Source: JAHJDS01 sp964569795 (GTDB taxonomy: Bacteria > Desulfobacterota > Desulfarculia > Desulfarculales > JAHJDS01). From it: 64,000 nucleotides of DNA. The notes below the pieces were generated by a model. The model worked only from the letters and a program-made list of their open reading frames with translations, was not told the DNA's origin and ran no database searches. Below are positions 32,539 through 41,875 of the stretch, in pieces. The stretch is taken from the NCBI GenBank assembly GCA_964569795.1, contig CAZMVB010000009.1, positions 69,182 through 133,181 of the forward strand, in the 5' to 3' direction. Within the stretch, counting starts at the first letter, position 1; each line of letters starts with the position of its first letter. The translations under genes and the position numbers were made by a program.

Positions 32539-34959
32539 TCAGTCCATCCCCATCTTCTGATAGCGATACCCCTTGTACAGGGGCAGCATGTCCAGAAAAT
32601 GAGGAGACGCGACCGGCTTCTTGTTCGGCCCCAGAAGGATCTGTCCGCTCTGTCCCAGGGGCCAGCGACTGTATCCGACCGCTCCGGTGGGCCGAAGCTC
32701 GGTGATGAAGATATAGGTGCCGATGTTGTTGTCATACATCTCAGCCACCGGGCCGAACATCTTGTGCTTGAACACGATCTTGGGCCGCGGCGCCCGCCAG
32801 GCGGCCGGGTCGTCGTTGTTGAACCGCTTCTTGAGGCTGGCCACGCTCCGGCGCAGCGTCGCCAGAAAGACCTCCTCGGCCGTCTCCGTTTTTGGGGTGT
32901 TGATGTTGTCAAAGTAGTTCCGCGAGACGGGCAGGGCGGCCTTGCGGCCCAGGAGACACCGCAGGAAGAGGTTGAACATCCGGCTGGTGACCTCGTTGAA
33001 CTTGGCCACCCCCTGGAACTCGTCCTGGAACGTGGCCTTGATCACCCGGGGCAGCCAATCCCGGAAAATGGTCATGCCGGCCTGCAACTGCCTGTCCCTG
33101 ACCACGTCGTTTACCGATCGGCCGTCCCAGGCCGACAGAACGGCCAGGACCTTTTTCAAGAGAGGTCGCTCGTTGGCCGGGGCCTGGGCAATGGCCCGGG
33201 CCATGAAGGGCAGCATCTGCTTTATGGCCCCGCCAAAGGCGTGGTGACCGTTGAGGTTGTACAGGCCGGCCCCGCCCAGCCAGCGCATTATCTTCTGGTT
33301 GGCCGCCAGGTCGAGTCCCTTGCGGCCGGCCAGGGCCCGGTCCACCCACAATGACCGGTAAAACGGCCCGAAGTGGAAATAACCGGTGCGGAAGGCGTCA
33401 AAGGGATTCCGGGCGTCCGGGGAGGCCTTGTTGTTCCACCCGGCGACGTATCCCTTGGCCGGATTCATCTCGTGGGCGTTGGGCAGATAGCGTCCGGTCC
33501 ACTCCGCCCGGCCGTTGCCGGGCAGGGGCAGGCGGGGATCAAAGCCGGCCGGTCTCTCGGCGTTAAGGCCCGTCTGCCAGTACCCGATGTTGCCCGCGAC
33601 GTCAGCGTAGATGGTGTGGAGCGAGGTCCGGATCAGGGACATGGCCGCCCCGAACTGCCTGTAATCCCGGGCCGTCATGGCCCGCATCCAGCCCTCGCAG
33701 CTCAGGGGCTCCCTGAGCCAGTGGGCCATCTTGAGCGAAAAAACCCGGGTGGCCGTGGACTTTTTGGGGTCAAAGGGGAAGGGCGAGATCACCGGGCCGT
33801 GAATGGTCCGCCAGATGACCACCTTGATCGGCTTGCCGCGGGCGACCTTGATGGTCTCGATCCGGTGGGTCATGGTCCGCCAGGCCCCCTTGAACCTGTA
33901 TTGCGCCCTGTTCTTGGGATTGAGTTCCTCCTGATAGACGTCCATGCTGTCGATCATGCCCACCATGTGGGTCCAGGCCACGCGGCGGTTGTGGCCGATC
34001 AGGACCCCGGGGATGAGGGGAAAGGACATGCCGACCACGTCAAAGGCCCCGCCCTTGAGGGCGACCTCGAAGATGATGGTCGGCACCGAATGCCCCATCT
34101 GGGGCTGGCCCACCAGGATGGGGAATCCGGTCCCGGTCATCTTGGGCAACAGGGCCCAGGCGTAACTGCCCAGCCTATACTGGGCGCCCACGGACCTGGC
34201 CCCCGCCGCAGCCAGCCGGGCCAGACGGCCATAGCCCCGGGCCGACGCCGCGGCCCGGTCCAGTTCCCCGAGGTAGCCCGGCCGGGACGAGAACCCCCGC
34301 CGGCCAGGCACAAAATTACCGGTCATCTTCTGGCGGGTGTAGGTCGGGGCCGAGGGATCGTTGATCCATTGCCAGTCATTGAACACCTGCCAGCCCCGTT
34401 TTTTACCGAACCGCTGGGTCAGCTTCTGGAGGTAGGCCAGATTGTAGATCTCCTCGCCGCCCAGGACCCCGAAGAACCGGGTCAAGAGGGTCACAAAGGC
34501 CAGGACGTCCGAGACCTTGAAGGGCGAGGGCTTGATCTTGAGGGCCAGGAACTCGAGGGGCATCAGCCGCGGATTCTTGACCACCTCGGCCACCCGCCGG
34601 TTCGCCCCCTGGAGATAGGCCTGGATCAGGCGGCGGGTCCTGGCTGGAAGTTTATTGAAGATCGCCCGGTATTCGGCCTCGGAGTAGCCGGTCAGCCGAT
34701 TCTTCATATCCGAGGGGATCAGCTTGGGACCGAAGATCTCGGCCAGGGTCCCCTGGCCCGCCCGGCGGTTGACCTCCATCTGCCAGAGGCGGTCCTGGGC
34801 CGAGACGTAGCCGAAGGCCTTGAACAGCTCGACCTCGGTGTCGGCCTTGATGGTCGGGATGCCGTACTTGTCCCGGGTGACGCTCACCTTGGCCCAGGCC
34901 GGACAGGCCAGGGCCGCCGCGCAGAGAACGAGGACAATGGTCTTGAGTAGATTTCTCAT
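32539..34959 (-). CDS. Penicillin acylase family N-terminal nucleophile hydrolase, exported
   Basis: An 806-residue precursor with a signal peptide (LLKTIVLVLCAAALACPAWA). The early motif YGIPTIKADTEVELFKAFGYVSAQDRLWQME is typical of penicillin G acylase / AHL acylase alpha chains. The autocleavage site is Gly264-Ser265 in LGSYAWAL, making Ser265 the new N-terminal nucleophile of the beta chain; LVGQPQMGHSVP and GVLIGHNRRVAWTHM follow as in the family. It would act in the periplasm on acylated amines (antibiotic side chains, acyl-homoserine lactones or N-acyl amino acids). The long hairpin at 32491-32526 lies just after the gene. Confidence 0.9.
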   Translation of the reverse strand: MRNLLKTIVLVLCAAALACPAWAKVSVTRDKYGIPTIKADTEVELFKAFGYVSAQDRLWQMEVNRRAGQGTLAEIFGPKLIPSDMKNRLTGYSEAEYRAIFNKLPARTRRLIQAYLQGANRRVAEVVKNPRLMPLEFLALKIKPSPFKVSDVLAFVTLLTRFFGVLGGEEIYNLAYLQKLTQRFGKKRGWQVFNDWQWINDPSAPTYTRQKMTGNFVPGRRGFSSRPGYLGELDRAAASARGYGRLARLAAAGARSVGAQYRLGSYAWALLPKMTGTGFPILVGQPQMGHSVPTIIFEVALKGGAFDVVGMSFPLIPGVLIGHNRRVAWTHMVGMIDSMDVYQEELNPKNRAQYRFKGAWRTMTHRIETIKVARGKPIKVVIWRTIHGPVISPFPFDPKKSTATRVFSLKMAHWLREPLSCEGWMRAMTARDYRQFGAAMSLIRTSLHTIYADVAGNIGYWQTGLNAERPAGFDPRLPLPGNGRAEWTGRYLPNAHEMNPAKGYVAGWNNKASPDARNPFDAFRTGYFHFGPFYRSLWVDRALAGRKGLDLAANQKIMRWLGGAGLYNLNGHHAFGGAIKQMLPFMARAIAQAPANERPLLKKVLAVLSAWDGRSVNDVVRDRQLQAGMTIFRDWLPRVIKATFQDEFQGVAKFNEVTSRMFNLFLRCLLGRKAALPVSRNYFDNINTPKTETAEEVFLATLRRSVASLKKRFNNDDPAAWRAPRPKIVFKHKMFGPVAEMYDNNIGTYIFITELRPTGAVGYSRWPLGQSGQILLGPNKKPVASPHFLDMLPLYKGYRYQKMGMD

Positions 34960-35113
34960 TCCCCTTACCCCTGCAGTCTATTTTTTGGGAAAAAACCTGG
35001 GCGTCCTCGAATACGGTAGCATCGCCGCGTCTGAAATCAAGGAATTTCTATTTTCGGGCGATTTGCCTTGCTTCGAACTTCATCGGCTGAAAGAGGCTCG
35101 GACAGCCTGGCAT

Positions 35114-35806
35114 CTATTTCCGAAACCCGACGGGCATGACCAGCAGCGGTTCGTGGTTGTCGGGCAGGCCGAGCCGGTCCCGGATGGCACTGACCCGGAT
35201 GGCGCCGACGATCCCGGCGGCCAGGCCCAGGTCCTGGACCATGAGGAAGATGCTCTGGGCCGCGCAGCCGGCCTCGACGTGGACGTACATCCGCCCCCGC
35301 ACGGTGTACTTCCAGGTCGTCCGGCCGTACTCGCCGGTGATGACGATCAGCACCGGGGCGGCGGCCATCCAGGACTGAAACCAGGCCCGCCGGGCCACGT
35401 CGGCCCGAAAATCACCGGTCTTGACCCGCTTCAGGTCGTGTCTGGCCGGCCGGTAAAGATAGACCCCGGCGGCCAGGTCCTTGACCCCGCCCTGACCGGC
35501 CACCACGTACAGGTCCAGGGGATAGGTCGCCCCGGCCGAGGGCACGGTCTTGAAGAACGGGTTGGCGGTGACGCCGTACCCGGCCCACAGGATCTGGCCC
35601 AGTTGCTTCAGGCCCAGGGGCTTGGGCGCAAACGACCGGACCGTGCGCCTGACCTTGAGGGCATAGGCCACGGCCATCCGGCCGGTATAGACCGGCTGGG
35701 GCAGGTCCACCACGTCCGACGCCCCGGACGCCCCGGACGCCCCGGCCGCGGACAGGGCCAGGGTCAGGGACAGCCCCCAGGTCAGTACCCAAAGTCTCTT
35801 GGCCAT
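35114..35806 (-). CDS. Exported SagB-type nitroreductase-family protein
   Basis: A 230-residue protein with GGGGA before the ATG at 35806. A signal peptide (WVLTWGLSLTLALSAAGA) ends in a triple Gly-Ala-Ser repeat encoded by three tandem 9-bp units. The mature part is a SagB-like FMN oxidoreductase: RRTVRSFAPKPLGLKQLGQILWAGYG, the SAGATYPLDLYVV motif, and VHVEAGCAAQSIFLMVQDLGLAAGIVGA. Family members are usually cytoplasmic, so an exported version is unusual. Confidence 0.82.
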   Translation of the reverse strand: MAKRLWVLTWGLSLTLALSAAGASGASGASDVVDLPQPVYTGRMAVAYALKVRRTVRSFAPKPLGLKQLGQILWAGYGVTANPFFKTVPSAGATYPLDLYVVAGQGGVKDLAAGVYLYRPARHDLKRVKTGDFRADVARRAWFQSWMAAAPVLIVITGEYGRTTWKYTVRGRMYVHVEAGCAAQSIFLMVQDLGLAAGIVGAIRVSAIRDRLGLPDNHEPLLVMPVGFRK

Positions 35807-35892
35807 GTTGGTCCCCTGGTCTGGCCGGTCCCTTGCCCTGGACCGGGCCGTCCGGTCATCCCGGGCAGTGATCGACCCTCCTCGGGCGAGGC

Positions 35893-36849
35893 CTATTTCC
35901 AGGCCGCCAGAATGACCATGTTCAGCAGCGGCCTCAGGGGCCGGTGGCTGACCAGGGCCTCCCGCAGCCCGGGTTTCATCAGCCAGGCCAGGTACTCGGC
36001 CAGGAGCTTCATCCCCAGCGGGCACCGGAGGTAGTGCCCCTTGCCCTCGACGTAACTGGTCACCCCGCGGAAGCCGGCCCCCAGGAACAGGGCCTTGAGT
36101 TCGGCGTGGGTGTACTCGCGGAGGTGAAAGCCGGTGGCCTCGGTGTCAAAGTAAAAGGACACGTCGTGGGGTCCGGTCAGGCGGTTGGGGGTCAGGGTGA
36201 CGTACACCCCGCCGGGCTTGAGGCAGCGGCAGGCGCTGGCCACCTGATCCAGGGCGTCCTCGGGGTGGAGGTGTTCGAGCAACTGGTTGCTGAAGGCCAC
36301 GTCCACGCTGTCCGGGTCGAGGGGGATGTTCACCCCGTCGCCGACGATGACCTCGAGATTGGCGGGCAGGTCCAGGTCCCGGGTCAGCTCGGCGGTGACG
36401 TCATAGCCAAAGGCCCGGGCCACCCGGGACGCGACCCGCAGCGTCAGGGCGCAGTCGCCGGCGCCGATCTCCAGGAACACGCTGTCTTTGGTCAGGAAAC
36501 GGCTCAGAAACCGCAGATGGCGTTCCACGCCGGCCAGGCGCTCGGCCGGGTCTTCCTTGGCAACGAGCTGGGGATGGTTGGGCACCCGCTGGAACAGCTC
36601 GTCATAGACCGTGCCGTACAGGGCCGAGCGTTGTTTCCGGGTCGAGTTCCGGAGGCGGGCGGCCAGGTCCTTTTCGATCAGGTAGTGATCCACGATCCGG
36701 GGCAGCTCTTCGGCCGGGACGTCCGGGACCCGCCGAAAGACTTCCACGGCATGCCAGTGGGCACTCTGATTCGCGGGGTTGCCACGAGGCGGTTCAGACG
36801 GATGAGCCGGGACCGAAGGGCCTTTTATCTGCCCGGTTGGTTTCCCCAT
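35893..36849 (-). CDS. Class I SAM-dependent methyltransferase
   Basis: A 318-residue protein; ATG at 36849 chosen (GAGGG five bases upstream) because a longer frame would run into the divergent gene's promoter. About 120 residues of helical N-terminus precede the methyltransferase core: FLEIGAGDCALTLRVA (motif I), VIVGDGVNIPL (motif III) and FSNQLLEHLHPEDAL, with GVYVTLTPN. Substrate unknown; the core resembles Methyltransf_11 proteins of polysaccharide or lipid clusters. Divergent from the tRNA-thiolase-like gene at 36965. Confidence 0.85.
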   Translation of the reverse strand: MGKPTGQIKGPSVPAHPSEPPRGNPANQSAHWHAVEVFRRVPDVPAEELPRIVDHYLIEKDLAARLRNSTRKQRSALYGTVYDELFQRVPNHPQLVAKEDPAERLAGVERHLRFLSRFLTKDSVFLEIGAGDCALTLRVASRVARAFGYDVTAELTRDLDLPANLEVIVGDGVNIPLDPDSVDVAFSNQLLEHLHPEDALDQVASACRCLKPGGVYVTLTPNRLTGPHDVSFYFDTEATGFHLREYTHAELKALFLGAGFRGVTSYVEGKGHYLRCPLGMKLLAEYLAWLMKPGLREALVSHRPLRPLLNMVILAAWK

Positions 36850-36930
36850 TTTGGCCCTCGACCGACAATAATCCAAGTGCCCCCAGGCTACCACCAAGGC
36901 CCGGTCCAGGACAAGAGGCCGGGCCGCTCG

Positions 36931-36959
36931 TTGCCCTGGACGGCCGAATCGGTTATCGT
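36931..36959 (+). promoter_or_regulatory. Leaderless-type promoter of the TtcA-like gene
   Basis: TTGCCC at 36931-36936 and TATCGT at 36954-36959 are separated by 17 bases. The GTG at 36965 follows five bases after the -10 box, with no ribosome binding site. Confidence 0.5.
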
Positions 36960-36964
36960 TGGGC

Positions 36965-37693
36965 GTGGCCTTTTGGGACAAACAGATTCACGCCCTGACC
37001 GGCCGGGCCCTGCACCAGTTCGGGATGCTCGCCCCCGGGGACCGGGTCCTGCTCGGGATCAGCGGCGGCAAGGACTCGCTGACCCTGCTGGAGCTGATGC
37101 TGGCCCGAAGGCGGGTGATCCCCTTTGACTTCGAACTGATCGCCGCCCACGTCCATCCGGGCACCCCGGATTACGATCCGGGACCGCTCATGGACCACAT
37201 CCGGGCACGCGGGGTCGAGGCCCGGCTGGTCCCCTCGGACGCCGTGGTCCGGGCCCACGCCGACGACAACCGCGAGGGCCCCTGTTTCCGGTGCGCCCAG
37301 ATCCGCCGGACGGCCCTGTTCAAGCTGGCCGACGAGCTGGGCTGCGGCAAGCTGGCCCTGGCCCACCACAAGGACGACGTCATCGAAACCCTTTTCCTGA
37401 ACCTGCTCTACGCGGGCAACGTGTCAACCATGCGTCCCATGCAGGAACTCTTTCAGGGACGCCTGCACCTCATCCGGCCCCTGGTCCTGGTGGACGAGGC
37501 CCAGACCAGCCGGTACGCCCGGGAATTCGAGCTGCCGGTGACCGACTACTGCTGTCCCTCCCAAGGCGACTCGCGCCGCCACCAGGTCAAGGCCTGGCTC
37601 GAGCAGATCTATCGGACCAACCGCAAGATCAAGCCCAGCCTCCTGGCCGCCCTCCAGAACGTCCGGGCCGAGTATCTGTGGCCGCCGGCTTGA
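36965..37693 (+). CDS. TtcA/TilS-type tRNA-modifying PP-loop ATPase
   Basis: A 242-residue protein from GTG 36965 (TTG at 36959 would add two residues). The PP-loop SGGKDS at residues 33-38 activates a tRNA base with ATP. CFRC near residue 104 and a later CCPSQGD are the Cys motifs that hold an iron-sulfur cluster in TtcA-type 2-thiocytidine synthases; LAHHKDDVIETLFLNLLYAG is also typical. It probably thiolates tRNA. The small coiled-coil gene and TrmO (another tRNA modifier) follow. Confidence 0.87.
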   Translation: MAFWDKQIHALTGRALHQFGMLAPGDRVLLGISGGKDSLTLLELMLARRRVIPFDFELIAAHVHPGTPDYDPGPLMDHIRARGVEARLVPSDAVVRAHADDNREGPCFRCAQIRRTALFKLADELGCGKLALAHHKDDVIETLFLNLLYAGNVSTMRPMQELFQGRLHLIRPLVLVDEAQTSRYAREFELPVTDYCCPSQGDSRRHQVKAWLEQIYRTNRKIKPSLLAALQNVRAEYLWPPA

Positions 37694-37718
37694 GGGGGGC
37701 GGCCGACCGTGCTATTTT
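37690..37718 (+). promoter_or_regulatory. Leaderless-type promoter of the small coiled-coil gene
   Basis: TTGAGG at 37690-37695 and TATTTT at 37713-37718 with a 17-base spacer; the ATG at 37727 is eight bases beyond. It overlaps the end of the TtcA-like gene. Confidence 0.45.
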
Positions 37719-37726
37719 GACCGATA

Positions 37727-38026
37727 ATGCGAACCAGGGCCATGACCGAATCCGACGACGACCAACGACCCCCAAGGGCCCCGACCGCCGGGGACGACCG
37801 GGAAACAGAGGCCGCCGTGGCCCGGCTCGAGGCCGAGGTCCGGGACAAGGAAGGGCAGGTCCTCGACCTGACCGGCCAGGTCAAGGACCTCATGGCCCGG
37901 GAGGCGGCCGACGGCCGGGCCCGGGCCGGCCAGATCCATGAGTTGCGGCAAGGCATCCAGGTCCTCAAGTGGGAGATCCAGCACCTGACGGCCAGGATCA
38001 ACCGCCTTCAAAATCCGTGGTACTGA
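37727..38026 (+). CDS. Small coiled-coil protein
   Basis: A 99-residue hydrophilic protein. After a disordered, charged N-terminus (about 30 residues) comes a continuous heptad pattern (AVARLEAEVRDKEGQVLDLTG ... LKWEIQHLTARINRL) indicating one long coiled coil. The start may be ATG 37727 (leaderless promoter) or ATG 37742. No family recognised. It sits between a tRNA thiolase and TrmO, four bases before the latter. Confidence 0.6.
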   Translation: MRTRAMTESDDDQRPPRAPTAGDDRETEAAVARLEAEVRDKEGQVLDLTGQVKDLMAREAADGRARAGQIHELRQGIQVLKWEIQHLTARINRLQNPWY

Positions 38027-38030
38027 ACCG

Positions 38031-38462
38031 TTGAGCACCGACGACCGTCCCATCAGGCTCGAACCGATCGGCGTGGTTCGTTCGCCCCTGAAGACCCGGA
38101 GCCAGGCACCGCATCAGGGCCGGGAAAAAATGATCAGGGCCACAATCGAGATCTTCGGGCCGTACCGGGCCCACCTGGACGACCTGGCGGCCCATCAGCA
38201 CCTGTGGGTCCTGTCCTGGCTGGACCGGGCCGAGCGGGATTTGCTCCAGGTCCACCCCCGGGGCGACCCCGAGCGGCCCCTGACCCACGTCCTGGCCACC
38301 CGGTCGCCGGCCCGCCCCAATCCCCTGGGTCTGTGTCTGGTGGACCTGATCGCGCTCGACGCCGAGCGGGGTATTCTCGAGGTGGCCGGCCTGGACGCCC
38401 TGGACGGGACGCCGGTGGTGGACATCAAACCCTATTCACCCAGAGTTGACACGCCTCTTTGA
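38031..38462 (+). CDS. trmO: TrmO-family tRNA (adenine-N6)-methyltransferase
   Basis: A 143-residue protein of the UPF0066/TsaA family. LEPIGVVRSPLKTRSQAPHQG at the start, HLWVLSWLDRA in the middle, then THVLATRSPARPNPLGLCLVDL and LDGTPVVDIKPYSPRVD are its standard motifs. Members methylate the t6A37 of tRNA to m6t6A. The start is TTG at 38031, as the conserved PIGVV motif lies only 12 residues in and there is no ATG. Shorter than the E. coli enzyme, lacking its C-terminal extension. Confidence 0.88.
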   Translation: MSTDDRPIRLEPIGVVRSPLKTRSQAPHQGREKMIRATIEIFGPYRAHLDDLAAHQHLWVLSWLDRAERDLLQVHPRGDPERPLTHVLATRSPARPNPLGLCLVDLIALDAERGILEVAGLDALDGTPVVDIKPYSPRVDTPL

Positions 38463-38475
38463 ACGGAGGAGACAG

Positions 38476-38741
38476 ATGGCGGACGAATATCGGGTCATGT
38501 GCAAGGTCGTGGACCTGCGCGGCGGCAAGCACTGCGATGCGGGACACTTCGTGGGAGAGGAGTTCGAGTTCAAGGAGCGGGGGACGGACATGTGCGTCTG
38601 GGCCCTGGCGGCCGTGTTCCCCATGTACAGCATGCTCAAATACGGCGGCTCGTTCCCCTGGGAGGGCGACCCGAACCTGGCCCACGCCGCCTGCCCTGAC
38701 GCGGACAATCCGGTCGTGTTCGAGCTGCGGAGGGAAAAGGT

Positions 38742-38745
<4 letters not shown>
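38476..38745 (+). CDS. TIGR04076-like small protein
   Basis: An 89-residue protein with GGAGGAG before the ATG at 38476. The pattern V-x-G-x-H-C-x-x-G-H near residue 18, then MCVWALAAVFPMYSML and a late Cys-Pro-Asp, matches the small Cys-containing TIGR04076 family. Function unknown. It overlaps the IMP cyclohydrolase start (ATGA), so the two are co-translated. Confidence 0.7.
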
Positions 38746-39335
<590 letters not shown>

Positions 39336-39338
39336 GTC

Positions 39339-41021
39339 ATGATCGCCGATCTGTGTCTGGCCCACGGCCGGGTGGTCAACGTCTATTCCGGCGAGATCAT
39401 CGAGCAGGACGTGGCCGTGGCCGGGGACCGGATCGTCTGCGTCGGCGATGTCTCTGACCTGGTCGGCCCGGGCACGAAGAACATCGACGTTGCCGGGGAC
39501 TATGTCCTGCCCGGGTTTTTCGACGCCCACGCCCACGCCGACCTGTTCTACAATCCGCTGGCCTACGCCGATTTCGTCCTCACCCGGGGGACCACCGGGT
39601 TGTTCAACGACGGCCACGACCTGTGCAACGCCCTGGGCCTGGGGCCGTTTTTGAAAATAATGGACCGCCTGGCCGACTCGCCGGCGTCGGTCTATACCGG
39701 TCTGCCGGCCGCGGCGCCGCCCTTTCCCGAGATCGAGGGCGGCGAGCTGATCACCGACAAGGACCTGGCCACGGGCCTCAATCGCCCGGAGGTGCTGTCC
39801 CTGAGCGAGGTCACCCCGTTTCTGCGGGTGATCGAGGACGAACCGACCCTGCTCCGGCGGATGGGGATGGCCCGGGCGGCGGGCAAGCTCATCGAGGGAC
39901 ACACCACCGGGGCCAGTCCGGCCAAGCTGGGCGCCCTGGCCGCGGCCGGGGTGACCTCGTGCCACGAGTCCCTGACCGCGGACGACGTCTGGGAGCGCCT
40001 CCGGCTGGGCTACGCCGTGATGCTCCGGCAGGGCTCGATCCGCCGGGAACTGCCCCGGCTGATCGAGGCGGTCCAGAGTCTTTCGGCCTATGACCTGAGC
40101 CGGGTGATGCTGGTCACCGACGGCATTTTCCCGGAGCACCTCTTGAGCCGGGGCAACATGGACTGGGTCGTGGCCCAGGCCGTGGCGCTGGGGCTGGACC
40201 CCATCCGGGCGATCCAGATGGCCACCCTCAACCCGGCCCGGTACTTCCGGCTGGATCACCTCCTGGGCGGGGTGGCCCCGGGACGGCTGGCCCACCTGCT
40301 GGTGGTCGAGCGCCTGGAAAACCCCCGGCCCCGCCTGGTCATCGCCAAGGGCCGCCCGGCGGCCATAGACGGCCGGCCGGTCGAATCGAACCCGGCCCGG
40401 CTGGACCCCGGCCTGGGCGACCGGCCCTTCAACCTGGGGAGGCTCACGCCCGATGACTTCCGGGTATCGGTCAAAAAAAACCGGGGGGCGGTGCCGGTCA
40501 TCCGGATCGTCGATCAGACCGTGACCGCCGTCGAGCCCATGAACCTGCCCGCGGCCGACGGTTTTTTCCGGGTCGGCGGCGACGTCCTGGCCGCGGCCCT
40601 GTTCACCCGCGACGGCCGGCAGGTGGGCCGCGGCCTCCTGGCCAATTTCGCCGACCAGCTGGACGGGCTGGCCTCGAGCGTGGCCCACGAGACCCACGGC
40701 CTCCTGGTCATCGGCGGCCGGGAAGCGGACATGGCCCTGGCCGCCAACCACGTCCTGGACATGGGCGGCGGGATAACCCTGGTCCAGGAGGGCCGGGTCA
40801 AGGCCAGTCTGCCCCTGCCCCTGGGCGGCATCTGCTCGACCGAGTCCGTGCCCGAGCTGGCCCGCGACACCCAGGCCCTCAACGAGGCCCTGGCCGAGGC
40901 CGGGTGCTGGACCGATTATCCCCTGTGGACCATGGGGTTCTTGACCTTCACCTCGGTCCTCGGGGCCCGGCTCACCGCCTCGGGGGTCTATGACGTCAAG
41001 CACAGGCGGATCGTGTTCTAG
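39339..41021 (+). CDS. ade: Adenine deaminase
   Basis: A 560-residue amidohydrolase-superfamily enzyme converting adenine to hypoxanthine. VLPGFFDAHAHADLF near residue 57 supplies the metal histidines; KLIEGHTTGASP, VTSCHESLTADD and LVTDGIFPEHLL contribute further ligands. The C-terminal ~200 residues match the adenine deaminase C-domain (GGGITLVQEG, LPLGGICS). Length is as expected for bacterial Ade. Linked to the cyclohydrolase upstream, suggesting purine salvage and synthesis are co-ordinated. Confidence 0.9.
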   Translation: MIADLCLAHGRVVNVYSGEIIEQDVAVAGDRIVCVGDVSDLVGPGTKNIDVAGDYVLPGFFDAHAHADLFYNPLAYADFVLTRGTTGLFNDGHDLCNALGLGPFLKIMDRLADSPASVYTGLPAAAPPFPEIEGGELITDKDLATGLNRPEVLSLSEVTPFLRVIEDEPTLLRRMGMARAAGKLIEGHTTGASPAKLGALAAAGVTSCHESLTADDVWERLRLGYAVMLRQGSIRRELPRLIEAVQSLSAYDLSRVMLVTDGIFPEHLLSRGNMDWVVAQAVALGLDPIRAIQMATLNPARYFRLDHLLGGVAPGRLAHLLVVERLENPRPRLVIAKGRPAAIDGRPVESNPARLDPGLGDRPFNLGRLTPDDFRVSVKKNRGAVPVIRIVDQTVTAVEPMNLPAADGFFRVGGDVLAAALFTRDGRQVGRGLLANFADQLDGLASSVAHETHGLLVIGGREADMALAANHVLDMGGGITLVQEGRVKASLPLPLGGICSTESVPELARDTQALNEALAEAGCWTDYPLWTMGFLTFTSVLGARLTASGVYDVKHRRIVF

Positions 41022-41061
41022 GGCGGGTTCCCGGCCGCCGCACCGGGCCGGGCCAAAAGCC

Positions 41062-41089
41062 TTGCCGTTGGTAGAGATTGTTATATAAT
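41062..41089 (+). promoter_or_regulatory. Promoter of the DUF3842-cooT unit, probably leaderless
   Basis: TTGCCG at 41062-41067 and a perfect TATAAT at 41084-41089, 16 bases apart. The ATG at 41095 begins five bases after the -10 box, so the transcript start should coincide with the start codon. Confidence 0.7.
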
Positions 41090-41094
41090 TGACT

Positions 41095-41520
41095 ATGCTG
41101 AAAGTAGCGGTCATCGACGGGCAGGGCGGCGGAATCGGGGCGGTGATCATCAAGCGCCTCAAGGAGGCCTTTGGCGAGACCGTCGAGGTCCTGGCCCTGG
41201 GCACAAACGCCATCGCCACCTCGCAGATGATGAAGGCCCGGGCCAACCGGGGGGCCACCGGCGAGAACGCCATCGTGGTCACCGCCGCCCGGGCGGACGT
41301 CATCATCGGGCCCATCTCGATCATCCTGGCCAACGCCATGATGGGCGAGGTCACGCCCCGGATGGCCCGGGCCGTCACCGCCAGCCCGGCCCGAAAGCTC
41401 CTCCTGCCGCTGACCCAGGAGAACGTCGAGGTCATCGGCGTCAGGAGCGAGCCCTTGCCGCATCAGGTGGACGACCTGATCGAAAACAAACTCAAACCAT
41501 GGGTGGACAGCCATGTGTGA
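41095..41520 (+). CDS. DUF3842 family protein
   Basis: A 141-residue protein. The N-terminus (MLKVAVIDGQGGGIG) is a glycine-rich Rossmann-like loop typical of DUF3842; LALGTNAIATSQMMKARANRGATGENAIV and GPISIILANAMMGEVTP are further conserved stretches. Function unknown. The gene overlaps the CooT-like gene by eight bases, indicating the two proteins are used together. ATG 41095 is preferred to TTG 41089 because of the promoter. Confidence 0.85.
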   Translation: MLKVAVIDGQGGGIGAVIIKRLKEAFGETVEVLALGTNAIATSQMMKARANRGATGENAIVVTAARADVIIGPISIILANAMMGEVTPRMARAVTASPARKLLLPLTQENVEVIGVRSEPLPHQVDDLIENKLKPWVDSHV

Positions 41521-41698
41521 AGCCAACGCTTATCTCTTCGAGGACGGACAGGAAAAGGTGCTCATGGAGGGGGTCGATCTGCTCGAACCCGAGGGCGACA
41601 AGATTCGCCTGGTGAGCATCTTCGGCGAACAAAAGATCGTCCAGGGCCGGATCAAGTCCATGTCCCTGGTCAACCACAAGATCGTCCTGGAATCTTAG
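41513..41698 (+). CDS. cooT: CooT-family small protein
   Basis: A 61-residue protein beginning Met-Cys-Glu-Ala-Asn-Ala-Tyr. This Cys2 start and the short beta-rich body (VLMEGVDLLEPEGDKIRLVSIFGEQKIVQGRI) are characteristic of CooT, a nickel-binding accessory first found with carbon monoxide dehydrogenase; relatives are annotated as predicted RNA-binding. Nickel binding by Cys2 is known for CooT and inferred here. The stop codon abuts a MITE-like palindromic element at 41697. Confidence 0.85.
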   Translation: MCEANAYLFEDGQEKVLMEGVDLLEPEGDKIRLVSIFGEQKIVQGRIKSMSLVNHKIVLES

Positions 41699-41875
41699 CC
41701 CGGATTATCCATGAGACTTCTACTGCGGCGCCGCTATCCCGGCTGCGAGGCTCGTTTCGCCATTTTGGTACTCGACATACCGTCAAGTATGCCTGCGTGC
41801 CAAAACGGCTCCAACTTCGCCCCTCGCTCGGGATATCGACGCCTCGCAACGAACCCTCATGAATAATCCGGGCTA
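41697..41875. mobile_element. MITE-like palindromic element with terminal inverted repeats
   Basis: The ends are AGCCCGGATTAT (41697-41708) and ATAATCCGGGCT (41864-41875), exact inverse complements. The interior also pairs along most of its length: GCCATTTTGG with CCAAAACGGC, GCGAGG with CCTCGC, and CATAC with GTATG at the tip. The whole 179-base unit could fold into one long hairpin. A TA dinucleotide lies at each outer edge (41696-41697 and 41875-41876), as expected for a TA target duplication of IS630/Tc1-mariner-type elements. It codes for nothing convincing. A solo copy of one end lies at 45019-45031. Confidence 0.7.

Noticed and set aside
33373..34950. 525-codon + strand frame
   Set aside because: Antisense to the penicillin acylase gene; composition typical of a shadow ORF.
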